Origin: Pseudomonas sediminis
GTDB lineage: Bacteria; Pseudomonadota; Gammaproteobacteria; Pseudomonadales; Pseudomonadaceae
Assembly (NCBI RefSeq): GCF_039555755.1
Contig: NZ_CP154631.1
Span: 4,216,001-4,280,000 of the forward strand
Reading direction: 5' to 3'
DNA: 64,000 nt
Below are positions 1-9,032 of this stretch, in pieces. Made by a program: the position numbers and the translations under genes. The stretch's first letter is position 1. Each line of letters starts with the position of its first letter. Under the pieces are notes generated by a model. That model was not told where the DNA came from. It made no database searches and saw nothing but the letters and a program-made list of their open reading frames with translations.

Positions 1-705
1 CTGCACCTGTCCTTCGAAACGAGCATCGAGATAGCCACTGCTATCGGCCTCGATCGTCAGGTTGCGTTGCAATTCGCCGCCCACCTGCAGCGCCACCTGC
101 CAGGCCTTGCCATCGACCTCCGGCAACTGCAGGCGACCACTCAGGGTCAAGGGCCAATTGCCCTGTGGTGTCAGCTGACCACTGACGTCCAGACTCAGGT
201 CGTCACGCTGCAAGGCCAGGCGCTGCAGCTCCACGCCCTGCTCGCTCCAACTGGCGATCAGTTCGAGATCGCTCAGTTGCGCCTGGCCGTCCAGACGCAA
301 CTCACCCAACTGGATATCGCCCAATTGCAAGCGCAGTGGCAGGTTGAGGTTCGGCAGGCTCAACGGCTCATCGCTGGCCTCCGCACTTTCGGGCAGAGTC
401 ACGGCGACCTGCTGCAGATGCAGACGATCCAGGCACAGCGTCAAGCGCAGTAGGCAGGACGGTGACCAGGTCATGTCCAGCTGCTGCAACTCAACACTCA
501 GCTCGTCCTGCTGCCAGATCAGCGCATCGGCCTGCCAGGCACCCCCGAGACGTCCTGCGAAATTGTCGACCTGCACCCCAGGCACTTGGGCCAGCAGCCA
601 ACGGCTACCGCCCTGCGTACCGAGCATCGCCCATAAAGCGGCTACGAGCAGCAGCACAAGACCAAGCAGACCGCCGGCCAACCATTTCAGCAGGCGCCGG
701 CTCAT
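1..705 (-). CDS. tamB: TamB, translocation and assembly module inner-membrane protein (N-terminal part only)
   Basis: The gene runs off the left edge, so only the first 235 or so residues are visible. The protein starts MSRRLLKWLAGG, has one hydrophobic anchor (about residues 7-28), then a polar, Leu/Gln-rich beta-type region (for example LQLGDIQLGELRLDGQAQL) typical of the AsmA/TamB beta-taco family. TamB spans the periplasm from the inner membrane to TamA and helps move lipids or outer-membrane proteins across. Its ATG overlaps the tamA stop as ATGA, so the two are translationally coupled. Family assignment rests on the tamA neighbour plus the anchor and repeat style. Confidence 0.9.
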   Translation of the reverse strand, partial: MSRRLLKWLAGGLLGLVLLLVAALWAMLGTQGGSRWLLAQVPGVQVDNFAGRLGGAWQADALIWQQDELSVELQQLDMTWSPSCLLRLTLCLDRLHLQQVAVTLPESAEASDEPLSLPNLNLPLRLQLGDIQLGELRLDGQAQLSDLELIASWSEQGVELQRLALQRDDLSLDVSGQLTPQGNWPLTLSGRLQLPEVDGKAWQVALQVGGELQRNLTIEADSSGYLDARFEGQVQ

Positions 706-2429
706 AGTTCAGGCCCCATGGAGAAATGCAGGCGTACTCCACCGTCATCATCCAGCGCGTGGGCAAGGTCCAGGCGCAGCGGGCCCACCGGCGAAACCCA
801 GCGCACGCCGAAGCCGACACCCGTCTTCAAGGTGGGGATGTCCAGCGAATTGAAGGAGTTGCCCTGGTCGATGAAGGTCGCCAGACGCCACTTGTCAGTG
901 AGGCTGTACTGGTACTCGGCGCTGGCGGTGAACAGGTAACGGCCGCCAATCTTGTCGCCTCGGTTGTTCTCCGGCGACAGACTCTGATAGTCGTAACCGC
1001 GCACGCTCTGATCGCCACCGGCGAAGAAGCGCAGCGACGGCGGCACAGCGGAGAACCCATTGGTTTCGGTACCGCCGAACTGCACGCGGCCGAGCAAACG
1101 GTGATTGTCGAATACAGTGGTCAGGCCCTTGAGCATGACGTTGCCGTGCAGCACGTTGGCATCGGACAGCACGCCCTCGACGGCGCCGCGCAAATCGAAC
1201 TGCACCCGGTAGCCCTGGTTAGGGTCGAGCCGGTTATCGCTGCGCAACAGCGAATAGCTGACGCCGGGCATCAGCAAGGTGCTCAACCCGGAATCGTCGC
1301 CCAGGCGATATTCCTCGCGCTGCCATTTCACCGACAACACGCGTTGCCAGCCACCGGGGCGCTGGCTGTGCCATTCCGGGCCGAGGGTGAGCAGGCGGCT
1401 CAGGCTGTCCTTGCTGGCCAGCTCTTCATATTGATAACCGCCGGCCAGGCGCAACTTGTCGGTCAGTGGCGGATCACCGGGAATGTCGTACCACAGGCCA
1501 ACGTTCTGCCGCGGTGCGGATAGCTCGGTTTCGATGCCGTAGCTATGCCCCTGCGGATTGCGCCAGTGGCGCGTCCAGTTGGCGCGCAGACGCGGCCCGA
1601 CGTCGGTGGAAAAACCCAGCCCCAGGCCCATGGTACGTGGCTCACGTACCTGCAGCGCCACTGCCACGGGGATGCGCAACTGGTCAGCCTGGGTCGGGAT
1701 AGCATCGACCCGCACTGACTCGAAATAGCCGCTGGACTGCAGCGCCTGATACAGCTCGGCGATCAGTTCGGAGTCGTAGGGTGTGTCCGGATCGAACGGC
1801 ACCATGCGCAGCAGCAGCTCTTCATCGAACGGGAAGTCACCGCTGAAAGCGATATCGCCCAGGCTGTAGCGCGGCCCACTGACGAATACCAGCTCAATAT
1901 CGGCCACCCCGGCGGCCGGATCGATCTCCAGGCTCTGGCGAGAGAAGCGACCGTCGAAGAAACCATAGCGCGAGGCCTGATTCTGGATCAGCCGCTTGGC
2001 GTCCTCATAGCGCCCATGATTGAGCACCGAACCTGCTTTCAGACGGCTGGCATTGGGCACGCGAAAGGCCGGTATCTCGCTGGCAGGCCCCTCGATGCGG
2101 ATGTCGACATTGCGCAGACGGATGCGTTCGCCGGGCTCCACCTCGAGCACCAGACGCAGTGTTTCCCCCTCTTCGATCCGGCTACGAATGCGCGCCTGGT
2201 AATAACCCAGGGCCTGAGCCGCCTTGTCGGCCTCGCTCTCGGCGATACGACGCAAGCGCCGCAACGAATGCGCGTCGCGCCCATCCAGGCTGCCGACATA
2301 ACCTTCGATATTAGCCTTGAGAGCCGAATTGCTCGGGGTGATTCGTACGTCGAGTTCGCTCGCTGCGAAGGCCCCCGTACTGATCAGCAGCAGCGCCAGG
2401 CTGCGCTGAAAATGTCCATATACGCTCAT
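702..2429 (-). CDS. tamA: TamA, Omp85-family outer-membrane assembly protein
   Basis: 575 residues from the ATG at 2429 (MSVYGHFQRSLALLL), which begins a clear signal peptide ending around GAFA-AS. A start six codons further up (2447) is possible but unneeded. Residues of about 25-260 form POTRA-like repeats (for example RIRLRNVDIRIEGPA and YSLGDIAFSGDFPFD). The rest is an Omp85 barrel with the motif FFAGGDQSVRGYDYQSLSP (G-x-x-S-V-R-G-Y) and the end VSPVGPLRLDLAHAL. Works with TamB, encoded immediately downstream with a 4-base overlap. Length matches the family (about 575-580). Confidence 0.95.
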   Translation of the reverse strand: MSVYGHFQRSLALLLISTGAFAASELDVRITPSNSALKANIEGYVGSLDGRDAHSLRRLRRIAESEADKAAQALGYYQARIRSRIEEGETLRLVLEVEPGERIRLRNVDIRIEGPASEIPAFRVPNASRLKAGSVLNHGRYEDAKRLIQNQASRYGFFDGRFSRQSLEIDPAAGVADIELVFVSGPRYSLGDIAFSGDFPFDEELLLRMVPFDPDTPYDSELIAELYQALQSSGYFESVRVDAIPTQADQLRIPVAVALQVREPRTMGLGLGFSTDVGPRLRANWTRHWRNPQGHSYGIETELSAPRQNVGLWYDIPGDPPLTDKLRLAGGYQYEELASKDSLSRLLTLGPEWHSQRPGGWQRVLSVKWQREEYRLGDDSGLSTLLMPGVSYSLLRSDNRLDPNQGYRVQFDLRGAVEGVLSDANVLHGNVMLKGLTTVFDNHRLLGRVQFGGTETNGFSAVPPSLRFFAGGDQSVRGYDYQSLSPENNRGDKIGGRYLFTASAEYQYSLTDKWRLATFIDQGNSFNSLDIPTLKTGVGFGVRWVSPVGPLRLDLAHALDDDGGVRLHFSMGPEL

Positions 2430-2497
2430 GGCGGAGGATGATACCACGGAGCGGAGCCCGCGCCAGAGCCGTTGCGTTTCTGCCAGACAGCCGGGGT

Positions 2498-3142
2498 TCA
2501 GGCGCTTGCTTTGACCACTGGCTGAGGGTTGGGATGAAAGAACACGTGCTCGACCACCGGGCCAATGGCCAGCTCACCAATTTCTTCGTAACCCTGGCGC
2601 CGATAGAACTCCAGATAGCGCGCATTGCCGGTGTCCAGCACCACCCCTTGCGAGCCGCTGTCATGCGCGCACCAGTCGTGCAGCGCCTCGAGCAGCTGTT
2701 CGCCGCGATGCTGGCCCTGGAACTCCGGGTGAATGCCCAGGAGCGGAAGCACGTGATAAGGACCGGGAGGCAGGCTTGCGAGCACCGCATCGTGGTATTC
2801 GAGGTAGCGCTTGGTGCAGCCAAAGCCGGTGCTCAGCAGCATGCGCAGACGCCAACCCCAGCTCTCGGTGATATCCAGGCGACGCTGTGGCGGTGCGATC
2901 AGCGCTGCGCCGATCAACCGGTCATCGATCAGCAGGCCGATGGCCGGCTGGTCTTCAGCGAAGTGCTGCTGCACCAACTCGCGAATCGTCGCGCGCACGC
3001 GCTGATCGAAACCCGGGCGTTCGGCTTCGAACAGGTAAGCGAAGGTCGGCTCGTGACGATAGGCATGGTAGAGCAGCGAGCGTACCTCACGGGCGTAACC
3101 ACCATCGAGCATGCGCACTTCTGCTGGAGCGTTATGGGGCAT
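2498..3142 (-). CDS. GNAT-family N-acetyltransferase
   Basis: 214 residues starting [12 protein letters not shown] behind an AGAGG ribosome site at suitable distance. The acetyl-CoA loop is recognisable as [17 protein letters not shown] (the Q-x-x-R/G-x-G/A pattern of GNAT motif A, about residues 138-155), followed by [24 protein letters not shown], the usual motif B with the conserved Tyr region. The substrate cannot be told; similar Pseudomonas proteins are annotated only as GNAT acetyltransferases. It lies between tamA (same strand, about 70 bp downstream) and the divergent xthA. Confidence 0.85.
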   Translation of the reverse strand: MPHNAPAEVRMLDGGYAREVRSLLYHAYRHEPTFAYLFEAERPGFDQRVRATIRELVQQHFAEDQPAIGLLIDDRLIGAALIAPPQRRLDITESWGWRLRMLLSTGFGCTKRYLEYHDAVLASLPPGPYHVLPLLGIHPEFQGQHRGEQLLEALHDWCAHDSGSQGVVLDTGNARYLEFYRRQGYEEIGELAIGPVVEHVFFHPNPQPVVKASA

Positions 3143-3278
3143 GGCGGACCTCTTTTTTTATAGATTGTGGGTCAGGCGCGGTATAGCCAACTTAGCACCA
3201 CCGCCCGGTACCTGCCAGGCGCTGGCCGTCAGCGCCGAGGATCGGCTAGCATCGCCTTTTGCCCAGGACCCGCTGCCC

Positions 3279-4091
3279 ATGAAAATCGTCTCCTTCAATA
3301 TCAATGGCCTGCGTGCGCGCCCTCACCAATTGCAAGCCCTGATCGAAAAACACCAGCCAGACGTGATCGGCCTGCAGGAAACCAAGGTGGCCGATGAGCA
3401 GTTCCCGGAAGCCGAGATCCGCCAGCTTGGCTATCACGTGCATTACCACGGCCAGAAGGGTCACTACGGCGTCGCCCTGCTCTCTCGCCAAGAGCCGCTG
3501 AGCCTGCACAAGGGCTTCCCCGACGATGGCGAAGACTCTCAGCGGCGCTTCATCTACGGCACCTTCGCCGATGCCAGCGGCAATCCCATCACCGTGATGA
3601 ACGGCTATTTTCCTCAAGGTGAGAGCCGCGACCATCCGGTTAAATTCCCGGCCAAGCAGCGCTTCTATGCCGATCTGCAGCAGTTGCTGGTTGAGCGTTT
3701 CGACCCGCAGCAGGCACTGGTGGTAATGGGCGACATCAACATCAGTCCCGAGGATTGCGACATCGGCATCGGCGAACCCAATCGCCTGCGCTGGCTGAAG
3801 ACCGGCAAGTGCAGTTTCCTGCCGGAAGAACGCGAATGGCTGGCAACCCTCAAGAGCTGGGGTCTGGTGGACAGCTTCCGCCACCTCAACCCCGAGGTGA
3901 ATGACCGCTTCAGTTGGTTCGACTACCGCAGCCGTGGCTTCGAGGATGACCCCAAGCGCGGCCTGCGTATCGACGTGATCCTCGCCAGCCAGCCGCTGCA
4001 GGCACGCTTCAAGGACGCGGGCATCGACTACGATCTGCGCGGCATGGACAAGCCGTCCGATCATGCGCCGATCTGGCTTGAGCTGAACTGA
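3279..4091 (+). CDS. xthA: Exodeoxyribonuclease III (AP endonuclease)
   Basis: 270 residues from the ATG at 3279 ([19 protein letters not shown]); the reading frame is open further upstream but that extension has no family character. Exo III cuts DNA at abasic sites in base-excision repair and has 3'-5' exonuclease activity. Visible EEP-fold signatures: N7/N9 in FNINGLRAR, the catalytic Glu in GLQETKV (about 34), [13 protein letters not shown], and the terminal [11 protein letters not shown] holding the catalytic Asp-His pair. Length equals E. coli XthA (268). Divergent from the GNAT gene. Confidence 0.97.
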   Translation: MKIVSFNINGLRARPHQLQALIEKHQPDVIGLQETKVADEQFPEAEIRQLGYHVHYHGQKGHYGVALLSRQEPLSLHKGFPDDGEDSQRRFIYGTFADASGNPITVMNGYFPQGESRDHPVKFPAKQRFYADLQQLLVERFDPQQALVVMGDINISPEDCDIGIGEPNRLRWLKTGKCSFLPEEREWLATLKSWGLVDSFRHLNPEVNDRFSWFDYRSRGFEDDPKRGLRIDVILASQPLQARFKDAGIDYDLRGMDKPSDHAPIWLELN

Positions 4092-4192
4092 AACACAGGC
4101 GCAGGCAGATGATGCGCCCCGTCACAAGACTGCAACCTGACTGACTTAATCTGCGCGGCACGTTGTCCCACCCACTAGAAGGTGCCTGCCGC

Positions 4193-5575
4193 ATGCCGCG
4201 CGCCCTGTCCGCCGACCGCGACCTCTGGGGTCGTACCCTGTCACTGTTGCTGATCGGTTTCATCTGCTACGCCCTGCCCCTTTCCGTCTTCGCCTCCGCT
4301 CTGCCCGCATCGGAAGGCAACCAGCCGGTCCTGCGTATTCAGGGCTCCAACACCATTGGTGCCAAGGTGGCTCCGGAACTGCTCAAAGGGTTGTTCGAAG
4401 CTCAAGGCCTGCATGACATTCGTACCGAGAACGGCGCCCGCGAGAACGAGCAACGCGTGCTGGCGCGCCAGGCCGATGGCCGTTTGGTCATCGTCGAGGT
4501 GGCGGCCCATGGTTCGGGTACCGGTTTCACTTCGCTCAAGGATGGCAGCGCCGACCTAGCCGCCTCGTCACGGCCGATCAAGGATGGTGAAGCCGCTACC
4601 CTGGCCACGCTGGGCGACATGCACAGCCCGCAGAGCGAGCAGGTCATCGCCATCGACGGCCTGGCGATCATCGTCCATCCGTCAAACCCGGTTGCCGCCC
4701 TTAGCGTCGAGCAGATCGCGCAACTGTTCTCCGGCGAGATCAATGACTGGGCGGCGCTAGGTGGCAAGCCCGGCAAGGTTCGCGCTTATGCGCGCGATGA
4801 CAACTCCGGCACCTATGACACCTTCAAGGAGCTTGTGTTGGCTCCGGGCGGACGCACGCTGGTGGCCGATGCCCAACGCTTCGAATCCAGCACCCAGCTG
4901 TCGGATTCGGTGAGCAGCGACCCCAATGGCATCGGTTTCATAGGCCTGCCCTACATTCGTCAGGCCAAGGCGATCGCCGTCGCAGCGGGTGATTCGCAGC
5001 CCATGCTGCCGAGCAACACACTGATCGCTACCGAGGATTATCCGCTGGCGCGTCGCCTGTTTCTCTACAACGACCCACAGCTGACCAATCCCTGGGCACG
5101 TGCACTGATCGACTTCGCCCACAGCACTCGGGGCCAAGCCATCGTCGCCGACAGCGGCTTCATCGCCCAGACCGTGCAGGCGGTGAAGGTCGCGGCAGAT
5201 CCACAGATGCCGACGGATTATCGGCAACTGGCGCAGCAGGCGCAGCGGCTGTCAGTGAATTTCCGCTTCCAGGAAGGCAGCGCCACGATGGACAACAAGG
5301 CTCACCGTGACCTGCAGCGCGTACTGGATTACCTCAAGCAGCACGACAAGTTGCAGAACAAGGTGGTGCTGGTTGGTTTCGGCGACCCGAAGAACGACCC
5401 CGAGCGCGCCGAACTGCTGTCAAAACTGCGGGCCATGGCGGTACGTCGCGAGCTGGCCAGGCAAGGCGTGCTGTTTCGCGAGATCACCGGTATGGGCAGC
5501 GAACTGCCGGTGGCGGCCAATGATCAGGACAACGGCCGCATCCGCAATCGCCGCGTCGAGATCTGGGTGTACTGA
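4193..5575 (+). CDS. PstS-like phosphate-binding domain fused to an OmpA-type peptidoglycan-binding domain
   Basis: 460 residues from the ATG at 4193, chosen because AGAAGG lies about 10 bases before it; a TTG thirty bases earlier is less likely. An N-terminal hydrophobic segment (about residues 14-35, ending VFASA) is the signal peptide. Residues of about 45-320 resemble type-2 phosphate-binding proteins (RIQGSNTIGAKVAPELLKG, GSGTGFTSLKDGSADLAASS, RDDNSGTYDTFKEL). The last 115 residues are OmpA-like (FRFQEGSATMDNKAH to GRIRNRRVEIWVY), with the Asp/Arg positions expected to bind peptidoglycan. This suggests a periplasmic phosphate sensor or scavenger anchored to the wall. No pst permease genes lie nearby. 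Confidence 0.88.
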   Translation: MPRALSADRDLWGRTLSLLLIGFICYALPLSVFASALPASEGNQPVLRIQGSNTIGAKVAPELLKGLFEAQGLHDIRTENGARENEQRVLARQADGRLVIVEVAAHGSGTGFTSLKDGSADLAASSRPIKDGEAATLATLGDMHSPQSEQVIAIDGLAIIVHPSNPVAALSVEQIAQLFSGEINDWAALGGKPGKVRAYARDDNSGTYDTFKELVLAPGGRTLVADAQRFESSTQLSDSVSSDPNGIGFIGLPYIRQAKAIAVAAGDSQPMLPSNTLIATEDYPLARRLFLYNDPQLTNPWARALIDFAHSTRGQAIVADSGFIAQTVQAVKVAADPQMPTDYRQLAQQAQRLSVNFRFQEGSATMDNKAHRDLQRVLDYLKQHDKLQNKVVLVGFGDPKNDPERAELLSKLRAMAVRRELARQGVLFREITGMGSELPVAANDQDNGRIRNRRVEIWVY

Positions 5576-5659
5576 CGCCAGAAAATATTCCTCTGCAGGG
5601 GGCTTGGCAGCTTCTCGACTCAGCGTTAGCCTTTGCACCGCGTGACGCCGGGCCCCTCT

Positions 5660-5700
5660 GGCGGTGAGTGTTCTCACCGTGATGTCGGAGTCACTGAGTG
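5660..5700 (+). other. Two small hairpins in the terC leader
   Basis: Within the 162-base leader before the TerC gene are a perfect GGTGAG-TGTT-CTCACC hairpin followed at once by GTGA-N8-TCAC. Related alx/terC genes elsewhere carry a manganese or pH-responsive leader (yybP-ykoY), but I do not see its conserved loop sequences here, so this is recorded only as possible RNA structure. Confidence 0.35.
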
Positions 5701-5737
5701 GATTTCTTTCAACTCAGGCAGACATAAGGGAGGGCTC

Positions 5738-6727
5738 ATGGACGCTCTACTTGCCTTTTTGACATCCCCCATCTTCGGTACCCCCGGCTGGTTCTGGCTA
5801 GCTTTCCTGGTACTGATCATCACTCTACTGGTACTCGACCTCGGCGTGCTGCATCGCGATCAGCATGAAATCGAGATGCGCGAGAGCCTGCTGCTGTATT
5901 CCGGCTACTTCAGTGTTGGGGTCGCCTTCGGCGGCTGGATCTGGTGGCAGCTCGGCGGCACCAAGGCGATGGAGTACTACACCGGTTTCCTGGTGGAGCA
6001 ATCGCTGTCGATGGACAACGTCTTCGTCATGGCGATGATCCTCGGCTACTTCAACATCCCGCGTAAGTACCAGCATCGCGTGCTGTTCTGGGGCATTCTC
6101 GGGGTCATCGTGCTGCGCGCGATCATGATCGGCCTGGGCACGGCTCTGGTGCAGGAGTTCGACTGGATTCTCTACATCTTCGGCGCCTTCCTGCTGTTCA
6201 GCGGCATCAAGATGCTGCGCAGCGGCGGTGACGAAGAGTCGCATCCAGACCTGGCGCAGAATCCGGTGATCCGCTTCGTGCGCAAGCACATTCGCGTCAC
6301 AAATGATCTGCACGAAGGCAAATTCCTGGTGCGCCTGAAAGACAAGGTCAGTGGCAAGCCGCTGCTCTATGCCACCCCACTGCTGCTGGCGCTGGTGCTG
6401 ATCGAGCTGGCTGACCTGGTGTTCGCCGTGGACAGCGTGCCGGCGGTACTGGCCATCTCGCAGGATCCGTTCATCGTCTACACCTCGAACATCTTCGCCA
6501 TTCTCGGCCTGCGTGCGCTGTACTTCGCCCTGGCTGCACTGATGCACCGCTTCATCTACCTGAAGTACGCCCTGGCGCTGGTGCTGATGTACATCGGCGG
6601 CAAGATCTTCCTGCACGATCTGATCAAGGTTCCCGCCCTGCTCTCACTTGGCGTAACCTTGGGTCTGCTGGCCGGTGGTGTACTCCTGTCGCTGCTGAAG
6701 ACGCGAGACAAGGCCAGCGCTACCTGA
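5738..6727 (+). CDS. TerC/Alx-family integral membrane protein
   Basis: 329 residues from the ATG at 5738, behind AAGGGAGGG; earlier in-frame codons lack a ribosome site. Multipass protein (roughly eight or nine hydrophobic segments) with the TerC signatures SLSMDNVFVMAMILGYF and ADLVFAVDSVPAVLAIS, whose acidic residues lie in membrane helices. E. coli Alx (321 residues) is the closest well-known relative and is implicated in manganese export. A metal-export role here is inference from family. The gene is followed 9 bases later by a 59-codon gene and then a terminator, suggesting a two-gene unit. Confidence 0.9.
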   Translation: MDALLAFLTSPIFGTPGWFWLAFLVLIITLLVLDLGVLHRDQHEIEMRESLLLYSGYFSVGVAFGGWIWWQLGGTKAMEYYTGFLVEQSLSMDNVFVMAMILGYFNIPRKYQHRVLFWGILGVIVLRAIMIGLGTALVQEFDWILYIFGAFLLFSGIKMLRSGGDEESHPDLAQNPVIRFVRKHIRVTNDLHEGKFLVRLKDKVSGKPLLYATPLLLALVLIELADLVFAVDSVPAVLAISQDPFIVYTSNIFAILGLRALYFALAALMHRFIYLKYALALVLMYIGGKIFLHDLIKVPALLSLGVTLGLLAGGVLLSLLKTRDKASAT

Positions 6728-6736
6728 GGAGAAGCG

Positions 6737-6916
6737 ATGCGCGAAGTCTGCATAGAACTCATCGAGCGCCAGGGTCAACGGTTCTGGCAGGTGAAACTCG
6801 GACGACGCGCATTGACCTTTCAGGACGAGGCCGCTGCACGCGCCTTCGCCGCCCAACTGCATATGCGCATGGGCTGGCTGGGCCAGGAGCAGCGTTCTGA
6901 CGACAGCTTGCCCTGA
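6737..6916 (+). CDS. Small hypothetical protein, 59 residues
   Basis: Begins MREVCIELIERQGQRFWQV and ends QRSDDSLP, preceded by a strong TGAGGAGAAGCG ribosome site that overlaps the end of the TerC gene. Amphipathic, no membrane segment, one Cys near the start. The position between terC and a shared terminator argues that it is co-transcribed. I do not recognise a family. Good ribosome site, matching codon style and tight spacing support a real gene. Confidence 0.7.
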   Translation: MREVCIELIERQGQRFWQVKLGRRALTFQDEAAARAFAAQLHMRMGWLGQEQRSDDSLP

Positions 6917-6930
6917 CCCTGCAGACACAA

Positions 6931-6965
6931 AAGAAGAGGCCCGCATAAAAGCGGGCCTCTTTTCT
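6931..6965. terminator. Bidirectional intrinsic terminator
   Basis: Stem AAGAGGCCCGC / GCGGGCCTCTT with loop ATAAAA, followed by T-rich sequence on the plus strand and AAGAA (T-rich on the minus strand) on the other side. It lies between two convergent genes and can serve both. Confidence 0.92.
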
Positions 6966-6986
6966 TACCACCGGAGCGAGCCTGGC

Positions 6987-7586
6987 TCAACGCCCTTCCA
7001 CCTTCGCCCGCAAGCCCTGCAGCGTTTGCAGCGGCGCATCGACGACGAAACTGTTGGCCAGCCAGGAGGGCACGCTGCCGCCCGGTTCAGTGTGCACCTC
7101 ATAGGTCACTTCCACCTCGCCCTGATCAAGCGGCTTGAGATGCCACTCGCCATCGACACGCTGCACCCGCACGAAGTCCTTTTCCTCCGGCAAGCGCTCC
7201 GGCACCGCCTTGAGCAGACGCGTGACGCCGCCATCTGCATCGGTGCGTGTGGTCACCTGGATCACTGAATCACGCGCCTTCACCGGCCAGGGCATTTCGA
7301 AACGGGTGTACAGCTCGCTCACGTCGCCCTTACTCTCGAGCAGTCGCTGCTGCTGGCAACTGAAGATCCAGGAGCAGGAGCCGGCGACATCCTCCTGCGC
7401 CGCTTGTACGGCAGCCAGGTCGCCCTTGATCGTCACCACGCCACGATAGGCCTTGTACTTCGACCCAGGCACATCGGCGAGATAAACGCTGACACCGTCT
7501 TCCTCGCGCTCCAACTGCCACTGCCTTTCGGCAGCTTGGGCAGCGGTCGCGTACAACAGCATGGCCAGAACGGAAAAACGCATCAT
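6987..7586 (-). CDS. START-domain (lipid-binding) secreted protein
   Basis: 199 residues from MMRFSVLAMLLYATAAQAAE, an obvious signal peptide cleaved near AQA-AE; GGGAG lies about 10 bases upstream. The body fits bacterial START/SRPBCC proteins: KYKAYRGVVTIKGDLAAVQAA, the WPVKARDSVIQVTTR strand typical of the family, and the terminal long helix region. START domains bind hydrophobic ligands in a helix-grip pocket; the ligand here is unknown. A longer in-frame extension upstream is non-coding in style. Confidence 0.85.
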   Translation of the reverse strand: MMRFSVLAMLLYATAAQAAERQWQLEREEDGVSVYLADVPGSKYKAYRGVVTIKGDLAAVQAAQEDVAGSCSWIFSCQQQRLLESKGDVSELYTRFEMPWPVKARDSVIQVTTRTDADGGVTRLLKAVPERLPEEKDFVRVQRVDGEWHLKPLDQGEVEVTYEVHTEPGGSVPSWLANSFVVDAPLQTLQGLRAKVEGR

Positions 7587-7650
7587 TTCGAGCAACTCCC
7601 GGGAGGACTGTCTGCGTTTCGACCCGCAGGGCCGCAAGCGGTTCAAATCG

Positions 7651-7902
7651 TCAGGCCGTCGCCTGCTCCAGCCAGCCCAGCATCCGAATGGCACTCTCGC
7701 GGTCATCCGCACACAACTGTTCTTCTGCCTTGAAACCTCCGCACACAGCAGGTCTCTCCGGGCGACCGAAGATGGCGCAGAGAAACTCGGCATCAAGATG
7801 AATGCAGCGCACGCCGGCCGGCTTGCCATCGGGCATGCCCGGAATCGGAGAACTGATGGAAGGCGCGATGCAGCAGGCACCGCAACCAGCACGACACTCC
7901 AT
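7651..7902 (-). CDS. YkgJ-type cysteine-cluster protein
   Basis: 83 residues starting MECRAGCGACCIAPS behind AGTCGAGG. Cysteines are arranged as C-x3-C-x2-CC near the N terminus and again in RCIHLD, FLCAIFGRPERPAVCGGF, the pattern of the YkgJ/CxxCxxCC family thought to bind zinc or an iron-sulfur cluster. Function unknown. Frame is open far upstream but the cysteine motif fixes the start. It is followed 64 bases later by the START gene on the same strand. Confidence 0.85.
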   Translation of the reverse strand: MECRAGCGACCIAPSISSPIPGMPDGKPAGVRCIHLDAEFLCAIFGRPERPAVCGGFKAEEQLCADDRESAIRMLGWLEQATA

Positions 7903-7975
7903 GAAACGACCTCGACTACAAACGAACGGCGGCGATCCTAATGACCTCCACACTTGCCGTCGAGGCCTTTCACGA

Positions 7976-8848
7976 TCAGCGGTTACGCTGCAGGCGGGCC
8001 AGCAGGCTGGAGGTATCCCAGCGCCCACCACCCATGGATTGAACATCGGCATAGAACTGATCGACCAGCGCCGTCACCGGCAGCTGTGCGCCGTTGCGAC
8101 GCGACTCTTCGAGCACAATCGACAGATCCTTGCGCATCCAGTCGACCGCGAAGCCAAAGTCGAACTCACCCGCCAGCATGGTCTTGTAGCGGTTTTCCAT
8201 CTGCCAGGACTGCGCCGCGCCCTTGCTGATCACATCGACCACCGCATGACCATCCAGCCCTGCGCGCTGAGCGAAGTTCAGCGCTTCTGCCAACCCCTGA
8301 ACCAGACCAGCGATGCAGATCTGATTGACCATCTTGCTCAACTGGCCGCTACCGGCCGGCCCCATCAGGCGCATCATTCGCGCGTAGTTCTGGATGACCG
8401 GCTCGGCCACGGCATAGGTTTCGGCCTCACCACCGACCATTACGGTCAGCACGCCATTGACCGCTCCCGCCTGACCGCCAGACACCGGCGCATCGAGAAA
8501 ACCGAGGCCACGCTCGACTGCGATGGCTGCCAACTCACGCGCGACATCGGCCGAAGCCGTGGTGTGGTCGACCAGAATGGCGCCCGGCGCCATGCCAGCG
8601 AATGCGCCCTGCTCGCCGAGCACCACGCTGCGCAGGTCGTCATCGTTGCCGACACAACACATCACCAGTTCGGCACCTGCCACCGCTTCACGCGGGGTCG
8701 GCGCACTGCTGCCGGCATACTCGCCCATCCACTGCTTGGCCTTGCCCGGCGAGCGGTTGTAGACAGTCACCTGATGACCGTTGCGGGCCAGATGCCCGGC
8801 CATCGGATAGCCCATGACGCCCAAACCGAGAAACGCGACCTTTGCCAT
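7976..8848 (-). CDS. NAD(P)-dependent oxidoreductase of the 3-hydroxyisobutyrate dehydrogenase family
   Basis: 290 residues from ATG 8848 behind CAGGAGG. Rossmann motif FLGLGVMGYPMAGHLA at the N terminus, Arg/Ser after the second strand (YNRSPGKA) suggesting NADP preference, the substrate-binding signature FLDAPVSGGQAGA, and the catalytic Lys in GSGQLSKMVNQICIAG (about residue 171). Family members reduce tartronate semialdehyde, succinic semialdehyde or oxidise 3-hydroxyisobutyrate. Nothing nearby fixes the substrate: no valine or glycerate genes adjoin it. Confidence 0.92.
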   Translation of the reverse strand: MAKVAFLGLGVMGYPMAGHLARNGHQVTVYNRSPGKAKQWMGEYAGSSAPTPREAVAGAELVMCCVGNDDDLRSVVLGEQGAFAGMAPGAILVDHTTASADVARELAAIAVERGLGFLDAPVSGGQAGAVNGVLTVMVGGEAETYAVAEPVIQNYARMMRLMGPAGSGQLSKMVNQICIAGLVQGLAEALNFAQRAGLDGHAVVDVISKGAAQSWQMENRYKTMLAGEFDFGFAVDWMRKDLSIVLEESRRNGAQLPVTALVDQFYADVQSMGGGRWDTSSLLARLQRNR

Positions 8849-9032
8849 AGCGACCTCCTGTAGATATAGGCGCCAGAGCCTAACACGACGTTTGCCCTGG
8901 CCGAAAAGGCCTTCCATACTGCCTGCGGTACCGCTCAGCACAGGGGCTTGAACTTGGTCCTGATACCAGGAACCTTTTCCATGCAGTGAGGCCGAAGCGC
9001 AACAAATCGCAGACAGGTTCTAAGGAGCGCCC

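Noticed and set aside
5576..5737. Manganese (yybP-ykoY) riboswitch before the TerC gene
   Set aside because: The leader has small hairpins, but I cannot find the conserved loop sequences, so no riboswitch is called. A covariance-model search would decide it.
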